Notes: generated from the sequence alone by a model not told the origin. A stretch of DNA of 64,000 nucleotides from CG1-02-35-72 sp045046885 (GCA_045046885.1 JASFYX010000037.1:1-64000), one strand, 5' to 3'; positions 51,642 through 62,622 are shown, counted from the stretch's first letter. Program-made: numbers and translations.

Positions 51642-51722
51642 TTGCCCACAACGCGTTATACCCCAACAAATATAACTATTTATCAGCAAGTAATACGCTT
51701 AAAAAGAGCTTAATATAATAAA
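51642..51722. repeat. Cassette direct repeat, right copy
   Basis: Second copy of the 81-bp element (75/81 identical to 50589-50669), 83 bases upstream of the Fic ATG. It begins TTGCCCACAACGCGTTAT. The changed bases are scattered, so the copies are not a very recent duplication. Confidence 0.8.
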
Positions 51723-51736
51723 GTATGGAAAATTAT

Positions 51737-51758
51737 CCGCTAAGTCTAAAGACTTTGT
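51737..51758. repeat. Right 22-bp boundary repeat of the accessory island
   Basis: Matches 48421-48442 at 21 of 22 bases, same orientation, centred on the palindrome AAGTCT-AA-AGACTT. It lies 22 bases from the stop of the LysM gene, where the housekeeping part resumes. Confidence 0.55.
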
Positions 51759-51780
51759 AGAGCTGAGTTAATCAGAAGTG

Positions 51781-53553
51781 CTATTCAACCATCTTAATAG
51801 ACAATCCCTCATATTTTAAAAGAAAAACGCCCTTGTTAAATATTTTGTTACTAACAGCGCTTTGGGTATAATCAAACAGGTGGGCTGTACGGCGCGAAAC
51901 GCCTAAAGATTCTTTATCTATAAGCTTGTGTTTGCGTGCCAAACGCGCCAAGGCATCGTACACCATATCAAAGCCTTTATAGGCATTTGTTGAAGGCAAA
52001 TTGTTGTAACGTCGTAAAAAAGAACTGTCGAAAGCGCTAATTTCTACACTCGTAAAATCGGTATAAGTTGCCGAAGGATAGTACACACTAAGGCGTGCCA
52101 AATAAGTATTATCCATTTTATCTATCGCTTTACCCAAACCTATAGTAAATAAGGTCATATCGTACGATTCTTTGGGCATAACACCCAACGAATTGATAGC
52201 GCCTTCTATTAAAACATCGTCTGTGGTAAGCGTTAAAATCCAATTTTTACGCTTGGTAATGGTATCTATTTTGGCTTGCAGCGTATCGCGCTCTATATAA
52301 CCATCAATGGGTTTTACAACAACAATGCTGTCAATATTAATAGAATCGTTGCGCCTAAAAGTCGCCAATGCACTGTTAAGTCTTAAAGTAGCCTTAGGCA
52401 TAGTGTCGGTTACGATAATGAGTTTTTCATTTGTATAATTATCGGCAATATAATTAACCGTCTTTTTAGTAAATTCGTTTTGCAACGGGACAGGTTGTAC
52501 AATTTTAGCCGAACCGTAATTAATAGCCTTTGTTGAAGTAGAAAAAGGCGAAATAATATAGGTGTCTAAATCTGCTAACTTTTGGTTGACCTGATTGATG
52601 TTCTTGGTAAACAGCGGCCCCACAACCAAATCGAAATTACTGAAATTATGTGTCTCAAAAAGGACGTTTAAAGTATCTTTATTGTTTTCTGTATCATACA
52701 CTTCTGTATGGATGCTTACGCCTTGTTTAGCGATGGAATCTAAAGCCATTTCGGTGCCAAAATAAAATTCGCTTACAATATTTCTCAACTTACTCGCCGT
52801 ACTGATATTGTCAAAAGGAATACTGTCTAAACTGGTTTTAAAAGGCAATAAAATAAGGACATTTAACGATATGTTTTCAGCAATACTATCAGAAAATCGT
52901 GTCAGCGTTCGCGGGCTGATATTGGGTTTTATCTTGGGAATTCTTAGATACATGCCGCGTTTTAACCCTTCCGTTAAATCGGGATTCAACAGATTAAGCT
53001 CTTCTTGTGTAACATTAAATCTGCGAATTAAATTGTAGAAAGTATCTCCTTTTTCGACCTTGTGAATTAAAAATTCATCGGTCTCTTGCAAGACTTCTTG
53101 AATCTTGGCTTTGGGTACAAAAAGAGTATCGTTTTCTTGTAGGCCTTGTCGTATTTTAGGATTGAGACGTTCTAATTCTTGGATACTAATACCGTAGCGT
53201 TTGGCAATACCAAATTTAGTGTCTTGATGTTGCACAATGTATTTATTTTTATCTTTTGTAGCATTATACTGATTGATAAGCGCAACCAACTGTGGATTAG
53301 CCGGTAATTTTATGAGCAAGCCTTCTTTAAAACCACGCCTTAAAAGCGGGTTTAATCTTTTTATCTGACCTTTAGAAAGATCATATAATTTGCTGAGGCT
53401 TTTAAAATTATCTTGAGCTGTAATTTTGTGGTACAAATAACCGTCGGGGGCAACAGAATCTTTTAAAACACTTTTAAAATTCTGTTGTGCTTTTATTGAC
53501 GTGAGTCCGCATCCAAAAAATAATAAAACCAAAAAATATTTAAATCCTCTCAT
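51781..53553 (-). CDS. LysM protein with periplasmic receptor-like domain
   Basis: 590 residues from ATG 53553, five bases after the guaA stop; a longer start at 53568 would overlap guaA. A signal peptide (about 1-22) precedes three LysM domains (about 40-84, 105-147, 162-206; for example KVEKGDTFYNLIRRFNVTQE), which bind peptidoglycan. After a linker, residues about 230-590 form a type-1 periplasmic-binding-like fold (LNVLILLPF, LVVGPLF, TYIISPFST, KLIIVTD, AYKGFDMVYDALARLAR). A cell-wall-attached sensor or scaffold is likely; the ligand is not known. It is convergent with the island and co-transcribed with guaA. Confidence 0.85.
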   Translation of the reverse strand: MRGFKYFLVLLFFGCGLTSIKAQQNFKSVLKDSVAPDGYLYHKITAQDNFKSLSKLYDLSKGQIKRLNPLLRRGFKEGLLIKLPANPQLVALINQYNATKDKNKYIVQHQDTKFGIAKRYGISIQELERLNPKIRQGLQENDTLFVPKAKIQEVLQETDEFLIHKVEKGDTFYNLIRRFNVTQEELNLLNPDLTEGLKRGMYLRIPKIKPNISPRTLTRFSDSIAENISLNVLILLPFKTSLDSIPFDNISTASKLRNIVSEFYFGTEMALDSIAKQGVSIHTEVYDTENNKDTLNVLFETHNFSNFDLVVGPLFTKNINQVNQKLADLDTYIISPFSTSTKAINYGSAKIVQPVPLQNEFTKKTVNYIADNYTNEKLIIVTDTMPKATLRLNSALATFRRNDSINIDSIVVVKPIDGYIERDTLQAKIDTITKRKNWILTLTTDDVLIEGAINSLGVMPKESYDMTLFTIGLGKAIDKMDNTYLARLSVYYPSATYTDFTSVEISAFDSSFLRRYNNLPSTNAYKGFDMVYDALARLARKHKLIDKESLGVSRRTAHLFDYTQSAVSNKIFNKGVFLLKYEGLSIKMVE

Positions 53554-53558
53554 AATTG

Positions 53559-55088
53559 TTATTCCCACTCTATGGTTGCCGGCGGTTTAGAACTGATGTC
53601 ATACACCACTCTATTAACGCCTTTTACATTATTTATTATTTTATTCGACATACTTTGCAAAAATTTATAGGGCAAATCTACCCAATCGGCCGTCATAGCA
53701 TCGGTTGACGATACGGCTCGTAAAGCTACCACTTTTTCGTAAGTCCGTTCGTCTCCCATAACGCCAACTGAATTTACAGGTAATAAAATAGCGCCGGCTT
53801 GCCACACGTCATTGTACAAACCCCATTCTTTTAAGCCATTTATAAAAATGGCATCTACCTCTTGTAATAGGCTGACTTTCTCGGCCGTAATATCACCTAA
53901 AATTCTAATCGCCAAGCCTGGTCCAGGAAAAGGATGGCGTCCTAATAATTCGGGATTTATACCTAAAGCTTTGCCTGCACGACGTACCTCATCTTTAAAC
54001 AACATCCGCAAAGGCTCCACAATTTTAAGTTTCATAAAATCGGGTAAACCGCCCACATTGTGATGTGATTTAATGGTCGCCGAGGGACCTTTTACCGAAA
54101 TAGATTCGATTACATCGGGGTAAATAGTGCCTTGTGCCAACCAACTGACATCTTTAATGCGTTTAGCTTCATCATCAAAAACTTCTATAAATATTTTACC
54201 GATAATTTTACGTTTTGTTTCGGGATCACTCACGCCTTTTAAGGCATCCAAAAAACGTGCCGAAGCATCGACACCCTTGATGTTAAGCCCCATGCCTTTG
54301 TACTGTTCTAAAACACTTTTGAATTCATTCTTACGCAATAAACCATTGTTTACAAAAATACAATAGAGGTTTTTACCAATGGCTTTGTTTAGCAACACTC
54401 CCGCCACGGTAGAATCTACGCCACCTGACAAACCCAATACCACTTTATCATTTCCTAATTGTTTTTTTAACAAAGCTACGGTTGACTCTACAAAAGCATC
54501 AGACGTCCAATCTTGCGCAACTGCTGCAATATTTACTAAAAAATTCTTTAACAAGGTCAGTCCGTCGGTTGTGTGATACACTTCGGGGTGAAACTGAATG
54601 GCATATGTTGTTTCATTCTCAATACAAAAAGCCGCATTTTCAACATCTTCAGTACCGGCAATATTTTTAAAATTAGCGGGTAATTTGGCAATGGTATCAC
54701 CATGACTCATCCAGACTTGCGATTGTAAAGAAATATTTTTAAACAAAGGTGAAGTCTTATCTATTTTGGTTAAATGGGCACGGCCGTACTCTCTGACTTC
54801 GGAAGGCGATACTTTGCCACCAAATTTTTGAGCTAAATATTGAGCGCCGTAACAAACTGCTAACAAAGGAATTTTACCTTTAATTTTTAATAAATCGGGT
54901 TGTGGGGCTTCGGGATGGTGCACAGAAAAAGGACTGCCCGATAAAATAACTGCTTTAAAGCTAGATAAATCTTTAGGGATAGCGTTAAAAGGATAAATTT
55001 CGCAGAAAATATTGAGTTCGCGCACACGTCTTGCAATCAGTTGTGTGTACTGCGAACCGAAATCTAAAATAAGGACTTGATGTTGCAT
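53559..55088 (-). CDS. guaA: GMP synthase (glutamine-hydrolysing)
   Basis: 509 residues from ATG 55088 ([18 protein letters not shown]). The class-I glutaminase triad is seen as [10 protein letters not shown] with Cys near 77 and QFHPEVYHT with His and Glu near 166; the ATP-pyrophosphatase P-loop is LSGGVDSTV near 220 and the GMP dimerisation domain ends in PPATIEWE. It makes GMP from XMP. A TTG two codons upstream is not used. The LysM gene follows after five bases. Confidence 0.96.
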   Translation of the reverse strand: MQHQVLILDFGSQYTQLIARRVRELNIFCEIYPFNAIPKDLSSFKAVILSGSPFSVHHPEAPQPDLLKIKGKIPLLAVCYGAQYLAQKFGGKVSPSEVREYGRAHLTKIDKTSPLFKNISLQSQVWMSHGDTIAKLPANFKNIAGTEDVENAAFCIENETTYAIQFHPEVYHTTDGLTLLKNFLVNIAAVAQDWTSDAFVESTVALLKKQLGNDKVVLGLSGGVDSTVAGVLLNKAIGKNLYCIFVNNGLLRKNEFKSVLEQYKGMGLNIKGVDASARFLDALKGVSDPETKRKIIGKIFIEVFDDEAKRIKDVSWLAQGTIYPDVIESISVKGPSATIKSHHNVGGLPDFMKLKIVEPLRMLFKDEVRRAGKALGINPELLGRHPFPGPGLAIRILGDITAEKVSLLQEVDAIFINGLKEWGLYNDVWQAGAILLPVNSVGVMGDERTYEKVVALRAVSSTDAMTADWVDLPYKFLQSMSNKIINNVKGVNRVVYDISSKPPATIEWE

Positions 55089-55150
55089 CCGCAAAAATAA
55101 TATTAATTAGGTTTTAAGGCTTAAGAAATTTGAAAATATTTACTCGCTAT

Positions 55151-55174
55151 CCTTCGACTCCACTCAGGGTGACA
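55151..55174. repeat. Fragment of a common interspersed palindromic sequence
   Basis: CCTTCGACTCCACTCAGGGT-type sequence (55151-55174) in the intergenic region between ctlX and guaA. Similar words recur in many bacterial genomes as parts of interspersed hairpins. Only one arm is seen here and no other copy in the window. Confidence 0.3.
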
Positions 55175-55185
55175 ATAGAATACCT

Positions 55186-56127
55186 TTAATATGTGTGTTT
55201 CGGTAAAAATACCTCAGCCATCATACAACGCACACTGCCACCGCCGCAAGCTTCAATAGTATCGGCATTGCTAAATAAAATTGTAGCGTGTTTTTCGAGA
55301 CTTTCTACCTGCTTTGGCTTAAGCGATTTATACGCCGACGCACTCATAACAATATATTCTTTATCATTTGCGCCTAAAACAGACAACATATTGCCTGCAA
55401 AATTAGTTACTTGCTCTTCTGAAATAGCAATAACCTCTTTGCCGTCTCCTTTAAGGTGACTGATAAGATTTTTCTTTTCTTTTTTATTATCTATACAGTC
55501 AAGACACACTACTGCAAATTGTGGTGCCACACACATAATAACATTTGTATGATAAATTGCCAATCGTTGCTTTTCGACAGTCTGATAAGCTGTGAAAATA
55601 ACAGGGGTGTATTCAAAATCTTCACAAAATTCTATCAACAAATCCTCATCGGCGCGAGGTGATAATGCACAATAAGCTTTGCGATTTACACGATCTAAAA
55701 CCAAACTCCCCGTACCTTCTAAAAACAAATTATCAGCTTCAGCAGAAGTATAATCTACTGAATTTTTAATTTCAAAACCTTTTTCTTCTAAGATGTCTAA
55801 AATCTCCTCGCGCCTTTCTAAGCGTCTGTTTGATGCAAACATAGGATACAAACCTACTGAGCCATTCTGATGAAAAGAAATCCAATTGTTAGGAAAAATA
55901 GAATCTGGAGTACTTGGCTCTAAAGTATCTTCGACTACAATGACGTTAACACCAACACTTTTTAACTTAAAAACAAAAGCGTCAAATTCTTGCAAAGCCT
56001 TAGCTTGAACGGTTTCTGGCAATACATTTTTAAGTACTTTTTGATAATAATTATTAACTGCCGTTTGTTCGTTCATTCTAAAAGCAACAGGGCGAATCAT
56101 TAAAATAGTATTGGTGGCTTGCGACAT
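55186..56127 (-). CDS. ctlX: Citrulline utilisation hydrolase CtlX-type (arginine-deiminase superfamily)
   Basis: 313 residues, full-length. The guanidino-modifying fold shows FPNNWISFHQNGSVGLYPM (substrate Asp/His region), ERREEILDILEEKGFE, ADNLFLEGTGSLVLDR (with catalytic-face Glu and Gly-Thr-Gly-Ser) and, at the C-terminus, EACGGGSVRCMMAEVF with the nucleophilic Cys. CtlX converts citrulline-type guanidino compounds; in Bacteroidota it is annotated as an amidinotransferase. It is divergent from lpxD. Precise substrate is family-based. Confidence 0.86.
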   Translation of the reverse strand: MSQATNTILMIRPVAFRMNEQTAVNNYYQKVLKNVLPETVQAKALQEFDAFVFKLKSVGVNVIVVEDTLEPSTPDSIFPNNWISFHQNGSVGLYPMFASNRRLERREEILDILEEKGFEIKNSVDYTSAEADNLFLEGTGSLVLDRVNRKAYCALSPRADEDLLIEFCEDFEYTPVIFTAYQTVEKQRLAIYHTNVIMCVAPQFAVVCLDCIDNKKEKKNLISHLKGDGKEVIAISEEQVTNFAGNMLSVLGANDKEYIVMSASAYKSLKPKQVESLEKHATILFSNADTIEACGGGSVRCMMAEVFLPKHTY

Positions 56128-56277
56128 TTATAATATTATTTATTGCTGCGAAATTAGTTTAAAATGATTCAAAAAATAAAATATTACCCTTCTATTTTAT
56201 TATGATGGTTGCTTTTCTTACTTTTAGCAGAATTATTTTTTTAACAATTATAAATAATTTAACAAAAATCAACCTTA

Positions 56278-57264
56278 ATGAAATCTTATACAATTCAAGA
56301 AATAAATACGTTGTTAAATGGTCATTTATTGGGCAATACAACGCAACTTATAGAAGCCCCAGAACAGATAGATCGTGCCGAAAAAAATCACATTACGTTT
56401 ATTGGCAATAGTAAATATACCAAAATATGGGCACAATCTAAAGCCTGTGCAGCTATTATAAACGATAACATTGATTTAGAACCCGGAGAAAACCGTGCCT
56501 TTATAAAAGTTAAAAACGCCGATTTAGCTATGGCAAAAATTCTTGAAATCTTTAATCCGGGCCTTCCTGAAATTGAAGAAGCTATTCATCCCACGGCAGT
56601 GGTACACAAAACAGCAACTATTGGTAAAGGCAGTAAAATTGGGGCTCATAGTTATATTGGTAAAAACGTCATTTTAGGCGAAAATGTAAGTGTGTTTCCT
56701 AATGTAAGTATTTTTGATGATAGCACACTTGGCAACGAATGCATTGTTTGGTCTGGCACTGTTATTAGAGAACGCAGCATAATTGGTATGGGATGTATTT
56801 TCCACAACAATGTGAGTATTGGTGCCGACGGGTTTGGCTTTAGACCGAGTGATGACGGCAGAGGTCTTGTTAAAATTCCGCAAATAGGAAATGTCATAAT
56901 TGGCAATGCCGTAGAAATTGGGGCTAATTCTTGTGTAGATCGTGGTAAATTTAGCTCAACAATTATTGGCGACGGTTGTAAAATTGATAATCAGGTTCAA
57001 ATTGCGCACAACTGCGTTATGGGACGTGGCTGTGTTATGGCTGGCCATAGTGGTTTAGCAGGTTCTGTAACTTTAGGCGACGGCGTTCTTATTGGTGGTA
57101 GTGCTTCTATTAAAGACCACCTCACTATTCATTCTGGTGCTATTGTAGGTGGTGGTTCTGGCGTTATGAAAGATGTTGCCGCAGGAAAAACTGTTTTAGG
57201 TTATCCTGCTTGCGACGCAAGAGATATGCTTAAACAGTGGGGTGCTTTAAGAAAATTGTCTTAA
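56278..57264 (+). CDS. lpxD: UDP-3-O-acylglucosamine N-acyltransferase
   Basis: 328 residues. An N-terminal domain ([14 protein letters not shown]...) is followed by a left-handed beta helix of hexapeptides ([19 protein letters not shown] to about 290) and a C-terminal helix ([11 protein letters not shown]). The signature [13 protein letters not shown] near 183-195 and the catalytic His in [10 protein letters not shown] match LpxD. It adds an acyl chain to UDP-3-O-acylglucosamine in lipid A synthesis. It stands alone, with ctlX and the DDAH-like gene on either side. Confidence 0.93.
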   Translation: MKSYTIQEINTLLNGHLLGNTTQLIEAPEQIDRAEKNHITFIGNSKYTKIWAQSKACAAIINDNIDLEPGENRAFIKVKNADLAMAKILEIFNPGLPEIEEAIHPTAVVHKTATIGKGSKIGAHSYIGKNVILGENVSVFPNVSIFDDSTLGNECIVWSGTVIRERSIIGMGCIFHNNVSIGADGFGFRPSDDGRGLVKIPQIGNVIIGNAVEIGANSCVDRGKFSSTIIGDGCKIDNQVQIAHNCVMGRGCVMAGHSGLAGSVTLGDGVLIGGSASIKDHLTIHSGAIVGGGSGVMKDVAAGKTVLGYPACDARDMLKQWGALRKLS

Positions 57265-57296
57265 AACCTGAGTTCGACCTAAGATTTAAACCTATT

Positions 57297-58211
57297 TTAT
57301 TCGCGGTATAATGGCAAAGTAGAACAGCGTAAAAGACCTTCTTGTTTTGCTATTTCGGCATAGGGTATTTCTTCAACGGTAAATCCTTTTTCGCACAACC
57401 AATTATTAAGTCGGGTAAAGTTTTTTTCTGATACGACTACCTTTTCTGAAATAGAAAAAACATTAGAAAACATACTGTACATTTCGTCTTTGGTGATGTC
57501 AAAAACATTATCTGCGCCAAATAAATCGACTAAAAAATGGTAATCGGCTTCATTTAAAAAGCCGTTTCTATGTATAATAGCTTTGTTTTTTCCTATAGGT
57601 TGAAAACAACAATCAAGATGTAGCGCATTTTCTTTGGCAATAGTAGATTTTCTCAGTTCAAAAGCCTTTACTTTTTTGTTTGGAAAACGATTTGTTAAAT
57701 AGTCTACAGCAAATTTATTTGTTCTGGCTGTAATTTGATTAGAATAATCTGGTGCCGTATAAGTCCCAATAAAAAGATAGTCGTTCCAGGGCATAATGTC
57801 ACCCCCTTCTACGTGAACTTCTTCGGGTAAAGCAATAACCTTATCGGGATTTATTTGATTGATAATATATTCTATGGCTTGTAGCTCATTAATTCTGTTC
57901 GGAAGAATATTAGATTTAAAAAATGTATCGTCAATTACAAAGCCTATATCGCGTGTAAATATTTGGTTAACATCTTTAATTACTTCGGGCCGATAAACAA
58001 TGATATTGTATTTTTTTAAAACAGCGTAAAAGGTATCCAATTCTTTTATCATATCGGATTCTAGCGGATATATTCCTGCTAAAACATGCTCTTTAGATTT
58101 AGGGTCGTAGCACTCTTCTAGTTTTGGTGTTGGGCCATTTTGATTGGCAACACCCAATATTACAGACTTCAAAGAAGCCGTCTCATTTATTATTTGAAGC
58201 TTAATTTGCAT
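57297..58211 (-). CDS. Dimethylarginine dimethylaminohydrolase-like enzyme
   Basis: 304 residues from ATG 58211; the frame is open further upstream but that stretch (Phe/Leu/Asn-rich, containing the gltA terminator) is intergenic. The arginine-deiminase superfamily shows FTRDIGFVIDD (substrate Asp), the conserved EVHVEGGDIMPW, LHLDCCFQPIGKNKAII (catalytic His) and GLLRCSTLPLY with the nucleophilic Cys near the C-terminus. It hydrolyses a guanidino group, for example of methylated arginine or agmatine. It lies behind gltA on the same strand; a terminator between them argues for separate messages. Confidence 0.83.
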   Translation of the reverse strand: MQIKLQIINETASLKSVILGVANQNGPTPKLEECYDPKSKEHVLAGIYPLESDMIKELDTFYAVLKKYNIIVYRPEVIKDVNQIFTRDIGFVIDDTFFKSNILPNRINELQAIEYIINQINPDKVIALPEEVHVEGGDIMPWNDYLFIGTYTAPDYSNQITARTNKFAVDYLTNRFPNKKVKAFELRKSTIAKENALHLDCCFQPIGKNKAIIHRNGFLNEADYHFLVDLFGADNVFDITKDEMYSMFSNVFSISEKVVVSEKNFTRLNNWLCEKGFTVEEIPYAEIAKQEGLLRCSTLPLYRE

Positions 58212-58255
58212 TCGGGAGGTTATTAATTTGGTTGTTTCAAATATAAAAAAATTAA

Positions 58256-58282
58256 AAAGCCAAAAATTCAATTTTTGACTTT
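58256..58282 (-). terminator. Terminator of gltA
   Basis: AAAGCCAAAAATT ... AATTTTTGACTTT on the plus strand is a near-perfect 11-bp stem; on the minus strand it is followed by T-rich sequence. It ends the gltA message before the DDAH-like gene. Confidence 0.6.
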
Positions 58283-58297
58283 TTAACTTTTTTTTAA

Positions 58298-59584
58298 TTA
58301 TCGATTGTTAATTTCTTTAAATGCCCTTTTAGGATGTCCTACATATAATTGACGTGGACGTCCTATTGGTTCATGGTTTAAACGCATTTCGCGCCATTGG
58401 GCAATCCAACCCGGTAAACGGCCAATGGCAAACATAACGGTAAACATTTCTGAAGGAATACCTAAAGCACGGTAAATAATTCCTGAGTAAAAATCGACAT
58501 TAGGATATAATTTGCGCTCTACAAAATAAGGGTCTTTTAAAGCAACCTCTTCAAGGTGTTTGGCAATTTTAAGCGCTGGGTCTGTAACGTGCAAATCGGC
58601 CAAGACTTCATCGGCTGCCGATTTTATAATGCGCGCTCTTGGGTCGAAATTTTTATAAACACGATGTCCAAATCCCATCAAACGGAAAGGGTCATTTTTA
58701 TCTTTAGCTTTAAGAATATATTTTTCAACATCGCCACCATCTTTTTCAATCGCTTCAAGCATTTCAATAACAGCCTGATTGGCACCTCCGTGTAAACGGC
58801 CCCACAATGCAGAAACACCCGCAGAAATAGAAGCAAACAAACCTGCTTCTGATGAGCCTACAATACGCACTGTTGAAGTAGAACAATTTTGTTCGTGATC
58901 TACGTGTAAAATTAAAAGTTTATCGAGTGCTTTTACAGCCACTGGATTCATTTTATATTTCTCAGTTGGAATTTTAAACAACATTTGCATGATGTTTGAA
59001 ATATAATCTAAAGAATTATCGGCATAATTTAAAGGTGTCCCTTGATTTTTACTATGTGCCCAAGCTGCAATTACAGTAAATTTTCCCAAGAGTTTAACTA
59101 CGGCTTCATACATATCTTTTTCAGAATTGATATCAACTGTAACAGGATTAAAAGCTGTTAAGGCACTTGTAAGTGATGACAACATTCCCATTGGATGAGC
59201 AACCTTTGGAAAACCATCTATTATATTTTTTATTTCTTCGTTAAGAAGCGATTCTCTTTTAATATCTTTTTCAAATTTATTGAATTGTTCTTTTGTAGGT
59301 AATTCTCCAAATATTACAAGGAAAGCTACTTCTAAAAAATTAGATTTATTTGCTAAATCTTCAATTGCATAACCGCGATAACTCAAAATACCTTTTTCGC
59401 CATCTAAAAAAGTTATGGCACTTTTACAAGCTCCTGTATTTTTAAAACCGGGATCTAAAGTAATAATGCCTTCTGTTACGGCTCTAAGTGTTTTTAAATC
59501 TATGGCAATTTCATTTTCACTTCCTCTTAAAATTGGGAATTCATAGCGTTTTCCATCAACTTCTAATACGGCCTTTTCACTCAT
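58298..59584 (-). CDS. gltA: Citrate synthase, bacterial type
   Basis: 428 residues, typical of the hexameric bacterial type. The catalytic His residues are in HVDHEQNCSTSTVR (about 235-248) and GFGHRVYKNFDPRA (about 305-318), with the Asp in FYSGIIYRALG; LPGWIAQWREM near 385 is the bacterial signature and the NADH-responsive N-terminal domain (LRAVTEGIITLDPGF) is present. It condenses acetyl-CoA with oxaloacetate in the TCA cycle. A second, different citrate synthase gene lies directly upstream on the same strand. Confidence 0.95.
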   Translation of the reverse strand: MSEKAVLEVDGKRYEFPILRGSENEIAIDLKTLRAVTEGIITLDPGFKNTGACKSAITFLDGEKGILSYRGYAIEDLANKSNFLEVAFLVIFGELPTKEQFNKFEKDIKRESLLNEEIKNIIDGFPKVAHPMGMLSSLTSALTAFNPVTVDINSEKDMYEAVVKLLGKFTVIAAWAHSKNQGTPLNYADNSLDYISNIMQMLFKIPTEKYKMNPVAVKALDKLLILHVDHEQNCSTSTVRIVGSSEAGLFASISAGVSALWGRLHGGANQAVIEMLEAIEKDGGDVEKYILKAKDKNDPFRLMGFGHRVYKNFDPRARIIKSAADEVLADLHVTDPALKIAKHLEEVALKDPYFVERKLYPNVDFYSGIIYRALGIPSEMFTVMFAIGRLPGWIAQWREMRLNHEPIGRPRQLYVGHPKRAFKEINNR

Positions 59585-59670
59585 TGTGTTTTTCTTTTTT
59601 TAGTCTTAAATATTGGCACGAATTTACAAAATTTAAAGGGCTTTTTAAAATAAAATATTATCGTATAAAA

Positions 59671-59701
59671 AAGAAACATCACTTAATTAAGCGATGTTTC
59701 T
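59671..59701 (-). terminator. Terminator between the two citrate synthase genes
   Basis: AGAAACATCACTT, AATT-centred loop, AAGCGATGTTTCT: a 13-bp stem with one G-T pair. On the minus strand it is followed by a T-run (59665-59670). It separates the two citrate synthase transcripts. Confidence 0.7.
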
Positions 59702-59723
59702 AAAAGTAATTTGGTTAATTGTT

Positions 59724-61031
59724 CTATTTAATACCTACCATTTTTTCTAACATATCTGTTGTTAGCGATTTAGGTCTTTCTAATGAATAGCCTAAAGCGC
59801 GATCCCAAACAATATTTGAAAGTATGCCGAATGATCTACCAATACCAAATAATACTGTGTAAAAATCGTATTCTGTTACACCATAGTGCCATTGTACAAC
59901 ACCTGATTGCGCATCAACATTTGGCCAAGGGTTTTTAGCTTTACCTTGTTCTCTTAAAATGTCTGGTACAACATTGTATAAAGCATCTACATATTTAAAC
60001 AAGTCGTCTTCTGGGAAATGTTTTAAACAAAACTCTCTTTGAACGGTATATCTTGGATCTGTTTTTCTTAAAACAGCATGTCCATATCCTGGAATTACTT
60101 GTCCGCTATTAAGCGTATCCCAAACATATTTTTTTAATTCTTCTTTAGATGGTAATTTACCACCCATTTTATCTTTGAGACCTTGTAACCAACGCAATAC
60201 TTCTTGATTTGCCAATCCGTGAAGCGGACCAGCTAAACCATTTATCATAGCAGAAGTAGCGTAATAAACATCAGATAAAGAACTGGCAACTAAATGACCT
60301 GTATGTGCACTTACATTACCACTTTCGTGATCGGCGTGAATTATAAAATACATACGCGACACATCGTCGTAAGGTTGGTCTTTACCCATCATATAAGCAA
60401 AGTTCGCGCCTAAATCTAAAGTTGGATCTGGATAGCGATGTCCTTTTTCGGGATTGTATAACTTGTTGTATATATAGGCACCAATTAAAGGCATTTTTGC
60501 TAATAGATTAGTTGAATCTTCGTAAGTTGAATCCCAATAATCCATTTTACTCATGCCTTGTTTATATTTTACGCTAAACAAAGACTCGCGCTCTAAACTC
60601 ATAACAGCTGCAGATAAAATAGCCATAGGGCTACTTTCGCTAGGGAAAGAATCTATTACATCCCAAACATATTTAGGAATAGCACGTCTGTTATTAAAAT
60701 CTACCATTAAAGCTTCAACCTCTTCTTGAGTGGGTATATCGCCAGTTAATAAGAGAAAATACAATCCTTCAACATAAGGCATTTCTGCTCCTTCTGGTTT
60801 TGGCAATTTCTCTAACACTTCTGGCAATGTATAGCCACGGTAGCGAATACCTTCAAAGGGGTCTAAATAAGATATATCTGTCACAAGACTTTTTATACCT
60901 CTCATGCCTCCAATTACTTGAGATACTTTTACTTGATCTATTTCTTTATCACCATATTCTTTTAATAATCTGGTAACTCGTGGTCGGTGCGCTTTTATTT
61001 TTTCGTAAAGTTTACTTTTTAAGGTATTCAT
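59724..61031 (-). CDS. Citrate synthase, eukaryotic (Si) type
   Basis: 435 residues of the mitochondrial-type family, distinct from the neighbouring GltA: PYVEGLYFLLLTGDIPT, HADHESGNVSAHTGH, GLAGPLHGLANQEVL, PGYGHAVLRKTDPRY and NVDAQSGVVQWHYG carry the catalytic His and Asp residues. It is annotated 'citrate (Si)-synthase, eukaryotic' in related genomes. It has no NADH-sensitive domain. The pair could serve different metabolic states (e.g. TCA versus methylcitrate or anaplerosis). It stands alone between eno and gltA. Confidence 0.9.
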   Translation of the reverse strand: MNTLKSKLYEKIKAHRPRVTRLLKEYGDKEIDQVKVSQVIGGMRGIKSLVTDISYLDPFEGIRYRGYTLPEVLEKLPKPEGAEMPYVEGLYFLLLTGDIPTQEEVEALMVDFNNRRAIPKYVWDVIDSFPSESSPMAILSAAVMSLERESLFSVKYKQGMSKMDYWDSTYEDSTNLLAKMPLIGAYIYNKLYNPEKGHRYPDPTLDLGANFAYMMGKDQPYDDVSRMYFIIHADHESGNVSAHTGHLVASSLSDVYYATSAMINGLAGPLHGLANQEVLRWLQGLKDKMGGKLPSKEELKKYVWDTLNSGQVIPGYGHAVLRKTDPRYTVQREFCLKHFPEDDLFKYVDALYNVVPDILREQGKAKNPWPNVDAQSGVVQWHYGVTEYDFYTVLFGIGRSFGILSNIVWDRALGYSLERPKSLTTDMLEKMVGIK

Positions 61032-61170
61032 AATACTGTGTTTTAAATTATTATTTCCAATTAGCTCAAAGTTAACACCATACTAGAATTTTATATATGA
61101 CATATATCAGCCTTTATAAGCTCTTAAAGTAACATACGTTACACTTCTAATTTTTTTAGTGATTTTTACA

Positions 61171-61206
61171 AAAAAGAAAAGCCAAATTCTAAAAAGAATT
61201 TGACTT
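61171..61206 (-). terminator. Terminator of eno
   Basis: AAGCCAAATTCT, loop AAAA, AGAATTTGACTT is a 12-bp stem with one G-T pair; on the minus strand it is followed by TTTTCTTTTTT. It lies 23 bases after the eno stop. Confidence 0.7.
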
Positions 61207-61228
61207 TAAAGTATTATTAATTAAATGT

Positions 61229-62524
<1,296 letters not shown>

Positions 62525-62622
62525 TTATTTAAGGTTATTTATATTGATAATGCAAGTTACTAATTATACCTTATTTTAGGTGTTTTAAATTTAAAATTAT
62601 ACGATATCGTTTTCGCTTAATT

